Positions 35,917-45,457 of a stretch of 64,000 bases of DNA are shown piece by piece. The notes beneath the pieces are model-generated. The model had not been told where the DNA came from. It searched no databases and worked only from the letters and a program-made list of their open reading frames with translations. Made by a program: the position numbers and the translations under genes. Within the stretch, counting starts at the first letter, position 1; each line of letters starts with the position of its first letter. The DNA lies in NCBI RefSeq assembly GCF_016587355.1, contig NZ_BNJF01000011.1, forward strand, positions 162,244-226,243, given 5' to 3'. This DNA comes from Ktedonospora formicarum (lineage in GTDB: Bacteria; Chloroflexota; Ktedonobacteria; Ktedonobacterales; Ktedonobacteraceae).

Positions 35917-36351
35917 TCAACCCTGTAGGACGGCACGAAGCGGTTCTAACCATCTGGCAAATGCCTGCATGTAGAACGCCGTCCAGTGATCGTACTCGGA
36001 GGGATCGCAGTCGAAGGTGGCCCACCATTCGACGAACGCTCTGCTTCCATCGATGATCGGCGTCACACGCAGGGTCATCTCCATGTTGTGGACAGGTCTG
36101 GCGTTGGGATTACAGAACTCGTAGGTAAAAAAGCGCTCCCGGTCTGAGAGGGCAAGCAGTCGCTGCCGGAAATCCAGGCCAGCGCCACGTACATGGCGGA
36201 TAGCCCCAACCGTATCGCCCGATTTTCCCTCTTCAACAATGGTTTCAACAGGTTCACTGGTCCACCAGAAGTCGTCGCCAAACTCGCGAATGACTCCCCA
36301 GACTTGGTCAGCCGTCTGCTCAAAGACTGTGCTAAAGTACGATTTTGCCAT
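35917..36351 (-). CDS. SRPBCC-family (polyketide cyclase/dehydrase-like) protein
   Basis: A 144-residue START/Bet v1-like protein: it opens with FSTVFEQTADQVWGVIREFG, then VGAIRHVRG and the strand RAFVEWWATFDCDP ahead of the long C-terminal helix. These proteins bind hydrophobic ligands in a central cavity; some are cyclases, others lipid or hormone binders. ATG 36351 follows AAGGAGAAAAGG. It stands alone between an IS701 relic and an empty region. Confidence 0.88.
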   Translation of the reverse strand: MAKSYFSTVFEQTADQVWGVIREFGDDFWWTSEPVETIVEEGKSGDTVGAIRHVRGAGLDFRQRLLALSDRERFFTYEFCNPNARPVHNMEMTLRVTPIIDGSRAFVEWWATFDCDPSEYDHWTAFYMQAFARWLEPLRAVLQG

Positions 36352-36802
36352 CCTTTTCTCCTTATCTTCGCTTTAGAGAGGGATCTCCTTCTTTTAAGTA
36401 AGCAAAATGAGTCATTTGCGTTCAATGTAAAAATGACCTTCATCTCTCGAGGAGTATACCCTGCCATGTGATGTGATTACTGGCGGATTTCGGCCATGAG
36501 CTTACCATCAAGCCGCATGGCAAGATCCTCTCCCCTAGAAATAGAAGGGGGGGCAGAAGAAGGAAATCGCTCTGTTTCTTGCGCTCAAATGTTGTGGGGG
36601 GACATCACGAGAAATGTTCACTGCGAGGCGCTAAAACCTCTTCTTCAAGAAGCCAGCCTGTTAATACAATTTCAGTAAAGAATCTCTAATTATATGGGTA
36701 TGTGAGGGTGGACTAAAATCCTAGCGAAAATGGTAACTGTTCAGGACCTCTGGCTATTCGCCTCTCAAGCGGGGCAAGATTGATTTTTGTTGGAAGTGTT
36801 TG
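36352..36802. other. No gene seen
   Basis: AT- and GC-mixed stretch between divergent neighbours without supported frames. Confidence 0.4.
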
Positions 36803-37765
36803 CTACCTCAAACGCTCCACCTGCGCCAGGGCTGCCCTTGCCTGCTGGGCTACGTCGGCATCCGGATCGGACAAGAGGGCACGTAAGAGCTCAACGGCGC
36901 GGACATCGCCAAGCGGGCCCAGGGCACCAGCGGCGCTCGCACGAACCTGCCAATGTGCATCGCCCAACAGAGCAAGCAAGGGTTCGACGGCGCGGGCATC
37001 GCCAAGCAGGCCCAGGGCAGTGGCGGCGCTCGCACGAACTCCCCCATCTGTATCTCCCAACAGGGCGATCAGGGGATCAACGGCATGAGCATCCTTCAAG
37101 CTACCCAAGGCTCTGGCTGCGTTTGCACGAACTTGCCAATGTGCATCGTCCAACAGGGCGAGCAAGGGTTCAACGGCGCGGGCATCGCCAAGCGGGCCCA
37201 GGGCACCAGCCGCACGCGTACGAACGAACATCTCTGCATCGCCCAGCACAGCGATCAGGGCAGAGACCGCGCGGGTATCCCCCAGCTGCCCCAGCACGGA
37301 GGCGGCGTTCGCACGGACATCCCCGTCCGCATCCCCCAATGCGGCGATCAGAGCAGGGATCGCGCGGCGATCGCCCTGATTGCTCAGCACATTGATGGCC
37401 TCCCGGCGGACAAGGACACCTGGGTCAGACAGGGCAGTGAGCAGATGAAGCAGAGATTGACGGTGATCCACGTGCAGCAGAGCGCGGAGCGCGAACAGGC
37501 GCACCTGCGCTCTCTGGTGCGGGTCAGTGAGGAGCGCTTGCAAGCCGGGAAGCGCGCGGGCATCGTTCAGGGTTTCCAGCGCTTTGATGGCGGCTTTGCA
37601 CACCTGGTAATCTGGATCGTTGAGCAAGGTCAGCAACGAATCAAACGCCAGCCCTCGCTCCTTGCGCCGACGCATGATGTTCGTGATCGCTTGCCGGCGC
37701 ACCTGGCTGCTCGGATCGGATAGGTCGGCCAGCAGGGTCGCCAACGGGACGGGAGAGGTCTTCAT
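36803..37765 (-). CDS. HEAT-repeat protein (PBS-lyase-type repeats)
   Basis: A 320-residue protein composed of nine or ten repeats of about 31 residues (type AVEPLLALLGDAHWQVRASA and AGALGPLGD). Repeats from about residue 145 on are nearly identical to one another, indicating recent duplication. No other domain is present; such solenoids bind proteins. ATG 37765 uses GAAGGAG as ribosome site, and that site lies at the edge of an IS66 remnant. Confidence 0.92.
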   Translation of the reverse strand: MKTSPVPLATLLADLSDPSSQVRRQAITNIMRRRKERGLAFDSLLTLLNDPDYQVCKAAIKALETLNDARALPGLQALLTDPHQRAQVRLFALRALLHVDHRQSLLHLLTALSDPGVLVRREAINVLSNQGDRRAIPALIAALGDADGDVRANAASVLGQLGDTRAVSALIAVLGDAEMFVRTRAAGALGPLGDARAVEPLLALLDDAHWQVRANAARALGSLKDAHAVDPLIALLGDTDGGVRASAATALGLLGDARAVEPLLALLGDAHWQVRASAAGALGPLGDVRAVELLRALLSDPDADVAQQARAALAQVERLR

Positions 37766-37779
37766 GACAGGCTTGATAC

Positions 37780-38105
37780 TCCTTCTCTCTTCAAGCTGTG
37801 GCCCTGAGGGCCTGGCTGCCCTCCTTATTTTTTGCCACTCGGTTGGCGCAAACGTTTCGTCCGCTGACCGAAACGGTCGAAAGAGGGAGGCAGATGATTG
37901 TTGTGGCTGTCTTTGGCCTGCTGTTCCTTCAGGGTTTTAACCTGTTCACGCAACTGGGCAACGGCCTGGAGCGTTTCCTGAAGGGCTTCGCTCAACGGGC
38001 GTTTCTCCTGGTCGAGCCACTTGAGTGGCTCGTCTTTGCCAGCCAACGCTTGGCGCAGGCTCGATTTTCCTGGCGCAGACGTGCGAGTTCTTCATTCCGG
38101 TTCAT
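37780..38105 (-). pseudogene. IS66-family transposase N-terminus
   Basis: From ATG 38105 the frame starts MNRNEELARLRQEN and shifts at about 38065. It then gives the leucine-zipper-like region and the IS66 signature SHNNHLPPSFDRF. A TAA after SGKK is followed in frame by GGQPGPQGHSL, the conserved GGQPGH box. The zinc finger and DDE core are absent. Confidence 0.85.
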
Positions 38106-38187
38106 ACACTTACTCTAGCAGATCGCCTGCGTTTCAGGCAATCGTCTAGCCATTCTGAATAATTACCAAAATCGCTAGGATCTTAGT

Positions 38188-38622
38188 CTACCCTCTAAAA
38201 GGACTATATATACGCCATCTCATAGGGAATGTAGTCCGTTTCAGCATCATGCTTCTTTGGATAGCAGCTCCTCTGATTATCTTGGAGTCCTTCATGGGGG
38301 CAAACGTCAGTAAGTCAATACCAGTAGGTATGGCAATTGCCAATGGCGTCATCCCATACTCCATCAGTTCCAAATGATTAGGAGGCATATCCATAACACG
38401 AACTCGAGCCATTTTATACGAAATGACGGCAACAAAGATACCGCCGGAGCCGTCGAGATACCAATGCCAAAGTCCCCTGTCACCGTTGTCCTTGATATTA
38501 GGAAATCTATAAATGCAGTCAGTTATCACTCCTCGTTCACAAAGTAAGGGATTTGTGAACGAAGCGATACTATCAAAGACAGTGCATTTCTCATCTGATC
38601 GCAGACCTTTCAGAGACAGCAC
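38188..38622 (-). CDS. Hypothetical protein
   Basis: A 144-residue frame with a plausible globular composition (CIYRFPNIKDNGDRGLWHWY, GGIFVAVISYKMARVRVMDM). It has no strong ribosome site and no family I recognise. Isolated between IS66 and TnpB remnants. Could be a fragment. Confidence 0.4.
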   Translation of the reverse strand: MLSLKGLRSDEKCTVFDSIASFTNPLLCERGVITDCIYRFPNIKDNGDRGLWHWYLDGSGGIFVAVISYKMARVRVMDMPPNHLELMEYGMTPLAIAIPTGIDLLTFAPMKDSKIIRGAAIQRSMMLKRTTFPMRWRIYSPFRG

Positions 38623-38655
38623 AATTACAATGCGTCACTGAAAGGAGTTACACTG

Positions 38656-39175
38656 TTGACTACAGGACTGGGGTATGCTTCTGGCATCCTAGCTCCCCTG
38701 TAGTCAATGAGTTCACAGGAATAAACAAAAAATGGCGATCGTCTCATCACGACAATTTAAACCTAAAAATTGTTATCAGCGAAGCAAACGCTCGCTTCTA
38801 TGACAACTGCAAGGCCAAGAAGCCGTGGAAGAAAGGCTATTCTCGCTTTCAGCATGACAATCGCTCGGTCGAGTACAAAACATCAGGGTGGAAGCTTGAC
38901 TCAGATGGCAAGCACATCACCTTCACCGATGGCTGTGGCATCGGTCGCCTGCGCCTGGTTGGCACCCGTGCGATCGAAATCTTTCCTCTTAAATGGTGCT
39001 CGACAGAGATCATAATGCTGCCATCAACATTTTGCAAAAAGCGCTCAGTACCGTCGGGCAGGCGGGAACTGATGCACCGTTGTGTGCATGAAACGCTTCT
39101 GGACAGGAGGGCCATTACAGTGTCTCAGCCATGCGACCCTGCAAGCCACCTGGATGAAGGAAGAATCCCGCGTGC
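38656..39175 (+). mobile_element. Internally deleted IS605-type TnpB element
   Basis: A 10-base inverted repeat (TTGACTACAG / CTGTAGTCAA, 38656-38707) precedes a TnpB middle part (FYDNCKAKKPWKKGYSRFQ, SVEYKTSGWKLD; about 38779-38998). This is joined, with a frame change, straight to the TnpB end (LDRDHNAAINILQKALSTVG with the RuvC-III Asp, about 39000-39070) and a typical C-terminal tail. RuvC-I, RuvC-II and the zinc ribbon are deleted. It cannot code for an active nuclease. Confidence 0.75.
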
Positions 39176-39215
39176 TTGAGCAGGGGAAGTGTCAATGCGC
39201 AAATTTGCCAGGATC

Positions 39216-39794
39216 TTACCCATCCCCCACTTGGGCTTCAATCAATGCTCTCGCGGCTTGCACAACAGCCTGAGCCGAAAAGGAAGCGACCCGCATCCGG
39301 CCTTGCATCAATGCGCCATTCATCAGCAAAAGAAGCTGATCAGCGAGCAGGTCAGGCTGTTGTGCCCCTGCTTGTGTACCGATCTCACGGAAACGAGTAT
39401 GCACTCTCTGCTTGAACTGGAGGGCGAGTTGGTGAGAGGGATGTTCGAGTTCAGGGAATTCAACGGCGGCCTGAAGACAGGAACACCCATGAAAATCGGG
39501 ATCGGCCACGATAGAGGCGAGTGTCTCAAAAATCGCCACCAATTGCGCTCGTGGCGAATCAGGATGCTCACTGATGGCCCGCTCGAACCAGACCCAGAAT
39601 TGCTGGATTGTCTCCTCGATAAATGCATTGATCAACTCATTTTTTGAGGAGAAATGGCGATACAGCGTCATTTTGGCAATGCCAGCGCGCTCAATAATCG
39701 TATCAGTGCCAACCGCACGATACCCTTCACGAGAAAATAGATCGGTAGCGGTCGCAAGGATACGTTGCCGCGCGGAATGGGATACATCCGCCAT
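39216..39794 (-). CDS. TetR-family regulator of the LLM-SDR-MFS operon
   Basis: A 192-residue protein. The helix-turn-helix (IIERAGIAKMTLYRHFSSKN) is at about residues 30-50; the C-terminal domain resembles TetR_C regulators with HGCSCLQAAVEFPE. ATG 39794 follows AAGGAGG; a longer in-frame extension has no site. It is divergent from the monooxygenase operon, and a 21-bp inverted repeat lies between them. Repression of both directions with release by a substrate of the operon is likely. Confidence 0.92.
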   Translation of the reverse strand: MADVSHSARQRILATATDLFSREGYRAVGTDTIIERAGIAKMTLYRHFSSKNELINAFIEETIQQFWVWFERAISEHPDSPRAQLVAIFETLASIVADPDFHGCSCLQAAVEFPELEHPSHQLALQFKQRVHTRFREIGTQAGAQQPDLLADQLLLLMNGALMQGRMRVASFSAQAVVQAARALIEAQVGDG

Positions 39795-39821
39795 AACTTT
39801 TTCCTCCTTCACTCTCTTGAC

Positions 39822-39877
39822 ATGATAGAGACAGGTCTGTATACTTTCCTGTAATGATACAGACCTGTCTCTATCAT
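39822..39877. promoter_or_regulatory. Large inverted repeat, double TetR operator
   Basis: Arms of 21 bases (39822-39842, core GAGACAGGTCTGTAT; 39857-39877, its exact complement) are 14 bases apart. Each arm also contains the partial palindrome AGACAGGTCT. A plus-strand promoter (TTGACA 39818-39823, TATACT 39840-39845, 16-base spacer) overlaps the left arm, so a bound repressor would cover it. Confidence 0.82.
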
Positions 39878-40094
39878 ACTCCCATTGGTACATCTTGGCA
39901 AGGGCCTGGCTTCTCAATCTTGGAGATACAAAATTGACGGAATGGTTGTCTGCGCCATTGTGACTTTGATGCTCACGATCAGCTTGTCGACCAGGGAGGA
40001 ATAAAGGAATTTCTATGGTCAATATGTCCTCACCGAAGCCACCTGCTGTTCAGGTTTGGATGAGTTGACCACACGGAACAAGGAGAAACAGACA

Positions 40095-40931
40095 ATGAAA
40101 TTTGGACTTCACGGCATCAACTTTGGGCCGTATAGTTCGCCGCAGATCATCAGAGACGTTGCCCAGGCTGCGGAAACGGCTGGCTTTGATTCTCTCTGGA
40201 CTGGGGAACATATTGTTCTCCCGGAGAAAGGAGGTTTTCTGCCAGCCAGAACCCCACACCTTGATTCAATTGTTGCCCTTACCTACGTGGCAGCAGCCAC
40301 CAAAACACTCAAGCTCGCCACGGGTGTGATTATCCTGCCACAACATAATCCACTTCTTCTCGCAAAACAGATTGCGAGTCTGGATGTGCTTTCTGGAGGG
40401 CGAGTGTTAGCTGGCTTCGGTGTTGGTTGGCTCCGACCAGAATTCCAGGCACTGGGAGTCTCCTTTGAAGACCGTGGTGCCCGCGCTGATGCGTATCTGC
40501 AAGCCATGCAGGCCATCTGGAGTCAGGAACGACCAACGTACCATAGTCGATTCTCCTCTTTTGAGGATGTCCAGGCCTATCCTCGTCCACTTCAGCAGCC
40601 GTCTCCACCCATTCTCATTGGGGGTTCTTCCCTCCCTGCCCTTTATCGGACGGTGAAGTATGCACACGGGTGGTTTGCATCGGAGACGACACCTGAGAAC
40701 CTCTCGCACTCTCTCTCCACAATCCGTCAGCTTGAGCAAGAAGGGGTTCGCCCTGAAGCGTTGGGAGCATTAGAGATCAGCATGTATGTCGGTGGCTCAA
40801 TAACACCTGAGGCCATCGAGCGCTTGGCAGAGAGAGGAGTCCATCGTCTTGTTCTGGCCCTGCCTCTGAAGGCATCGAGAGAGACGTCTCTGCGTTTCAT
40901 CGAACACGTGAGCAAGACGTTGCTTCCATAA
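40095..40931 (+). CDS. LLM-class F420-dependent oxidoreductase-like protein
   Basis: A 278-residue luciferase-like TIM-barrel protein: MKFGLHGINFGPYSSP, FDSLWTGEHIVLPEKGG, then ATGVIILPQHNPLLLAKQIA and LSGGRVLAGFGVGW, the pattern of F420-dependent reductases (TIGR03619-type). AAGGAGAAACAGACA precedes ATG 40095. It is the first gene of an operon with an SDR and an efflux transporter. It probably reduces or oxidises an unsaturated small molecule with F420 or FMN. Confidence 0.9.
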   Translation: MKFGLHGINFGPYSSPQIIRDVAQAAETAGFDSLWTGEHIVLPEKGGFLPARTPHLDSIVALTYVAAATKTLKLATGVIILPQHNPLLLAKQIASLDVLSGGRVLAGFGVGWLRPEFQALGVSFEDRGARADAYLQAMQAIWSQERPTYHSRFSSFEDVQAYPRPLQQPSPPILIGGSSLPALYRTVKYAHGWFASETTPENLSHSLSTIRQLEQEGVRPEALGALEISMYVGGSITPEAIERLAERGVHRLVLALPLKASRETSLRFIEHVSKTLLP

Positions 40932-41055
40932 GAGAAGCGCATAGATCTCAGCATGAAAATGTACATCATTTAGCCAGAGTTCCCTAGCTGTCTGGTAGCG
41001 CCTTTTTTTGTCGGATAAGGAAGAGATGTATTAAAGAGAAAGGATCGCGCATACG

Positions 41056-41856
41056 ATGGATCTTGGATTGAAGGAGAAAGTCATTCTTGTCACGGGAGCA
41101 AGCCGTGGCATCGGCAAAGCAATTGCAGCTGCTTTTGCGGCTGAGGGAAGTTCCGTCATCCTCACTGCTCGAAATCAACAGGATCTGGAGCAAACAGCTC
41201 AGGAGATACAAATGCAAGGCGGTCACGCGTTGGCGATTGCAGCGGATGTGACGAATGCGGGCGAGGTGCAACACCTAGTCCAGCAGACGATTGCATACAG
41301 AGGGACCATTCATGTGCTGGTCAATAACGTCGGTGGAGCTGATGGCTTTGCCCCCTTCGAGGAATTACCAGATGAAGCATGGATGAATGCCTTTCAACGC
41401 AATGTCCTTTCGACGGTGCGCCTGATTCGGGCGGTGTTGCCAGCGATGAAACAGCAGCATTGGGGACGTGTCATCAACATTTCTTCGGAAGCCGGTACGC
41501 AGCCCGATCCATTTCTGCCACATTACGGTGCAGCGAAGGCCGCTGTGACCAATGTAACAAAAAGTGTATCGAGAACATATGCCGGGGACGGCATTTTGGC
41601 GAATACCGTCTCGCCAGGCTGGACCTGGACGCCACTGGTGGAGCAGCTATTTCTTGCTCAAGCAAGGGAGCGAGGGATCACCCTTGAGGAATTTCAACAG
41701 GTATTCTTGCAAGAGAGTCGGCCTCATCTCGCTTTGAGAAGAGCCTGTACACCTGAAGAGGTTGCGTCCGCTGTGGTGTTTCTCGCTTCAGAGGCAGCGT
41801 CCTTTATCACCGGGACGAATCTACGTGTCGATGGAGGTTCGATTACCAGCATCTAA
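41056..41856 (+). CDS. SDR-family oxidoreductase
   Basis: A 266-residue classical SDR. The cofactor loop VTGASRGIGKAIAAAF, the NNVG stretch, the catalytic Ser (INISSEAG) and the HYGAAKAA active-site Tyr/Lys are all present, followed by the C-terminal GTNLRVDGGS typical of FabG-like reductases. It should interconvert a ketone and alcohol with NAD(P). It lies 124 bases after the LLM gene on the same strand. Confidence 0.93.
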   Translation: MDLGLKEKVILVTGASRGIGKAIAAAFAAEGSSVILTARNQQDLEQTAQEIQMQGGHALAIAADVTNAGEVQHLVQQTIAYRGTIHVLVNNVGGADGFAPFEELPDEAWMNAFQRNVLSTVRLIRAVLPAMKQQHWGRVINISSEAGTQPDPFLPHYGAAKAAVTNVTKSVSRTYAGDGILANTVSPGWTWTPLVEQLFLAQARERGITLEEFQQVFLQESRPHLALRRACTPEEVASAVVFLASEAASFITGTNLRVDGGSITSI

Positions 41857-42031
41857 TCCTTTTTCTCTGCGAAAGGAGATGTGCCAGCAGCAGGTGCTGA
41901 AACGCCTTTGCAAGAGAAAGAGCGCATCTTCTGCAGAGAACGCTTCTCTTCATTGCCGCTGGCACATTGCTGGAAAAGAGACCCGCGCATTTGCCTCTAC
42001 TGTCTTTCTCACGTCTTAGGAGTAGCATCTC

Positions 42032-43504
42032 ATGTCATCCACAGAGTCTTTCTCCCTTTCAACCAAGGAAGCCCAGCAGGGGGCGAGGGATTCCCGCCGA
42101 CGTTGGGCGAGTCTCATTGTTCTGTGCGCAGCACTCTTTCTGGAGGCCATGAACCTTTCCGGCATCAACGTTCAGCTTCCCGTTATGAGTCAGAGCCTTC
42201 ACCTCTCGACAGCGACAGCACAGTTCGTGGTGAGCGCCTACCTCGTGACCTATGCAGGGTTCTTATTACTTGGGGGTCGGATAGCTGATCGGTTCGATCG
42301 TCGCCTCGTCTTCATTGGTGGTGTCGCTCTGTTTGGATTTGCTTCGCTTGCAGGGGGCCTGGCTCTCGAGCCAACACTCCTCATCGTCGCTCGTGCCCTC
42401 CAGGGGATAGGAGCAGCCTTTACAGCTCCTGCTGCACTCTCGATCATCACGACGACCTTCGATCAAGGCCCTGAACGGAACAAAGCCCTGGGAATCTATA
42501 GTGGGATGGGCGCGAGTGGATTTGCTCTCGGCGCGGTAGCATCTGGCGTGCTGACGAGTGTCTTGGGCTGGCGATGGGGCTTTTTTGAGTATGTGATCAT
42601 TGCAGCCCTGGTCATTCTGTTGGCTCCTATTCTGGTGGCAAAAAGCCCCAATTCCGGTGTGACGACCAGGAAACTTGACTTTCCTGGGACGATCGCTATC
42701 ACCGCTGGTCTGCTGCTTCTGGTCTACACGGTAGGAGAGGCAAATGAAGTAGCGGTGAGCCAAACGCTTGGTGATATGGCTCTAGCGCTCATTTTGCTGG
42801 TGATCTTTCTCGTGATTGAAGCATACGTGCGCATGCCCATCCTGCCTTTAGGCATTTTCCGTTCACGGGCCCTCGCTTTCGCCAATCTGGTAGCACTCAC
42901 CTTTCTGGCAGCGTTCACAAGTCTGCTGTTCATTGCAACACTATATCTTCAGAATATCCTTGGCTATTCTCCCTTCCAGACGGGATTGGTTTTTGTTCCT
43001 ATGGGCATTGTGGCAATCATTGGCTCCAATCTAGCTCCCCAGCTGATGAATCGTCTGGGAGCCAAATTGACACTCGTTCTCGGTATGCTCTTGCTCGCTG
43101 CTGGAATCGCCTTGACTGCGTTGACCTTGACTGAAGGTACCTTTTGGAATATTCTTTTCCCCTCCCTGCTTATCGGGATCGGTTTGAGCCTGGCCTTCCC
43201 ACCCATGACAAGTGCTGCCGTCGTAGACATTCAAGCCGCTGATCAAGGGCTGGCTTCTGGTCTGATTACCACCAGCCAACAACTCGGAGGAGCTCTTGGA
43301 CTGGCCCTGGTCACCGCTGTTGATGCCGCCTGTACTCCAAAGATAGCAGCGACACATTCGACGGCAGCGGTCATCAATCAGGCGTTGATCAGTGGCTTCC
43401 AACCTGCATTATTGCTTGCCGCTATCATGGCCTTTTTGGGAATGCTTCTTGCCCTCGTTGGTATCAAGGGGCACTTCTCCAGAAAACAACGGCAACGTAT
43501 CTGA
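42032..43504 (+). CDS. MFS efflux transporter, DHA2 (EmrB/QacA) type
   Basis: A 490-residue protein with 14 predicted membrane helices. Motif A of the MFS is visible as GGRIADRFDRRLVF and the antiporter motif C region as GASGFALGAVASGVL. DHA2 members use the proton gradient to expel drugs and other hydrophobic compounds. AGGAG precedes ATG 42032. It is the third gene of the TetR-controlled operon, so it may export the substrate or product of the two enzymes upstream (inference). A hairpin terminator follows at 43624. Confidence 0.94.
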   Translation: MSSTESFSLSTKEAQQGARDSRRRWASLIVLCAALFLEAMNLSGINVQLPVMSQSLHLSTATAQFVVSAYLVTYAGFLLLGGRIADRFDRRLVFIGGVALFGFASLAGGLALEPTLLIVARALQGIGAAFTAPAALSIITTTFDQGPERNKALGIYSGMGASGFALGAVASGVLTSVLGWRWGFFEYVIIAALVILLAPILVAKSPNSGVTTRKLDFPGTIAITAGLLLLVYTVGEANEVAVSQTLGDMALALILLVIFLVIEAYVRMPILPLGIFRSRALAFANLVALTFLAAFTSLLFIATLYLQNILGYSPFQTGLVFVPMGIVAIIGSNLAPQLMNRLGAKLTLVLGMLLLAAGIALTALTLTEGTFWNILFPSLLIGIGLSLAFPPMTSAAVVDIQAADQGLASGLITTSQQLGGALGLALVTAVDAACTPKIAATHSTAAVINQALISGFQPALLLAAIMAFLGMLLALVGIKGHFSRKQRQRI

Positions 43505-43623
43505 GCGGAGAGGCTTGTCAAGAATAAACGCGCCCTCTCATGACACACTCTCCCCAAGGCACCATAACGAGGAGGAAAAACAAGGAAATACATCACTTGC
43601 TTGCTCAATCTTGATGAATAAGG

Positions 43624-43657
43624 CTGTGCCGAAAAACGGGATTATCGGCACAGTTTT
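43624..43657 (+). terminator. Intrinsic terminator of the LLM-SDR-MFS operon
   Basis: Nine-base arms CTGTGCCGA/TCGGCACAG with a 12-base loop and a TTTT run, 120 bases after the transporter stop. Confidence 0.75.
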
Positions 43658-43872
43658 CCTTGCTCTATGCTCTATTTTCGGCGCAGTTTTGGCCTATGAG
43701 GCCCGATGTGGACGAGCAAGCTTTTCCTTGCTTCACCAGCACGCGCTCCATGCCTTGTAGAAAGCTGGAAAGGATCTTACCGAACCTCGTCATCGCGCGT
43801 CTGACAGAGGTAATTGCTCCCCTTTGGACGCGAACCTCTTTGCCTGGTCCCATGTCTGTAGAAGGTCAAGTA

Positions 43873-44130
43873 TCATGGCTGTGACTGCACCAGTTGAAGC
43901 AGAGTCACCAGAACCTCCTCAAGAGGGGCACTGGTATCGATTTCGTATCCGGCGGCGCGGCGCAACAGCGGCTCGACGCTTTCCACCAAACTCAGCACGC
44001 GAGCAACCTCTTGGGGCCGCTTGCCGTACTGATTGGTGGTCCTGGTGTGCAATCGTTGCATGATGACCGAAGCCGGAGCGCTCAACAGAATGATGAGGTC
44101 GAACTGAGGAAAGAACACAGCCTTTGATGC
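43873..44130 (-). pseudogene. C-terminal remnant of a P-loop (AAA/shikimate-kinase-like) protein
   Basis: The minus strand reads FFPQFDLIILLSAPASVIMQ, RLHTRTTNQYGKRPQE and EIDTSAPLEEVLVTLL, the lid and C-terminal end of a family of small P-loop kinases. The Walker A half is missing, and the region upstream has no matching frame. Confidence 0.7.
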
Positions 44131-44835
44131 TGCGGCCCCCACAGGCTTTCTATACTACCCGAACAGGCTTGACAGTTGAGGAACAAATGGCTGTGCCAGC
44201 GGATGATGACCCTGCTACTTGGCCTATCGATGGTCAATGGCCAGGAATATGGTATAGACACATCTGTTCTGAGAAAGGGACACTTTCAAGCCTTATATAA
44301 TTTGAAACAGGAAGATGCTGCTATATTATCAGCACGACGTAATTTCGACTATATATAGTCAAGAAGAAAAAAGTAAACGCTCTTCTGGATCGCGTATATA
44401 TTTTCAGACACCTCTTTCTGACCGAGTCCTGATGGGTATGTGCTCATCAGGCGCATGACTCAGAATTTTAAGGAAGCGTTAGGCAAAAAGGAACCTCCTA
44501 AAGTAGATTGTGTTTAACCACAAACCCAAGTTGAGGTATCCTGGGGATACCAGCGAAACCATACAGGAAGGATCTTCTGAGCTTTAGGCATATTCGACCG
44601 CATCTATGGATTCATCTCATAGAAATCTCTGGTGAGCAGGAGATACGCCTATGCCAACGATTAAATGAACAACCTATCCGGATAGTGAATATCAAGAGTA
44701 CTTCGATTGGTTGAAAAGACGAACTCAGCCGAGTTTCAGATTGATGAAGAACATGGTAATATACTCTCTAGAGAACGTTATCTCTCGCGATGTCAGACTT
44801 TAGTATTATGAGGCTGGAATTACTAGATAAGTACT
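44131..44835. other. AT-rich stretch without a gene
   Basis: No supported frame. Base composition drops from about 44170 on and stays low through the next kinase gene, suggesting different ancestry from the flanks. Confidence 0.45.
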
Positions 44836-45402
44836 ATGAAAACAACCACACCATTATTAGTCATTGTGAGCGGGCCTGCCGCTACCGGCAAAACTTCTTT
44901 GGCAAAACATCTCGCAGAAAAGAAATCCATACCAGCTATATGTAAGGATGATATTAAAGAGTCTTTATTTGATAGCCTGGGATATGAAACGCCAGATTGG
45001 GTAGAGCAACTTGAGATAGCAACATATGATTTATTGTTTTATATAACTCTTACCATGCTTAAGGCGTCAACATCACTCATCATTGAGAGCGATGTAACGC
45101 CGTATTTTAACGAGGAAAGAATACATAAAATTAGAGAACAATGTGATTTCCGAATTGTACAAATTGCTTGCAGAACTGAGGGTGAAACGCTGGTGAAACG
45201 ATTTCATGAGCGTATGAATAGTGGAACTCAGCATCCTGGCCATTTTGAGACGTACTATCTGGAAAAGTTTGAGGAGTTTAGAGAGTCACTCCAGAAAGGA
45301 TATTCCAATACTCTAGATGTCGATAGTGATGTCATCGTTGTCGATACTACGGATTTTGCAAAAATTGATTACGACCAACTGTTAGGCAAAATAATCATAT
45401 AA
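44836..45402 (+). CDS. P-loop kinase-like ATPase
   Basis: A 188-residue protein with Walker A SGPAATGKTSLAKHLAE at about residues 12-28 and ICKDDIKESLFDSLG, as in AAA_33/zeta-toxin-like small kinases. Residues SLIIESDVT and IVQIACRTEGETLVKRFHER fit the core and lid. It probably phosphorylates a small molecule or nucleotide. The start ATG 44836 has no ribosome site (leaderless possible). Its AT-rich codon use differs from most genes here. Confidence 0.85.
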   Translation: MKTTTPLLVIVSGPAATGKTSLAKHLAEKKSIPAICKDDIKESLFDSLGYETPDWVEQLEIATYDLLFYITLTMLKASTSLIIESDVTPYFNEERIHKIREQCDFRIVQIACRTEGETLVKRFHERMNSGTQHPGHFETYYLEKFEEFRESLQKGYSNTLDVDSDVIVVDTTDFAKIDYDQLLGKIII

Positions 45403-45457
45403 TAATTGTGCTTATGCCAGGCTCCCTGTTCCGTCGATAATCACGCGTCGAGGAGCC

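Noticed and set aside
36787..37723. Two repetitive plus-strand frames with Gln- and Gly-rich sequence
   Set aside because: They mirror the repeats of the HEAT protein on the other strand; no start signals.
39216..40022. Longer TetR protein starting at 40022
   Set aside because: The extension would cross the operator and promoter of the divergent operon; ATG 39794 has a strong AAGGAGG site.
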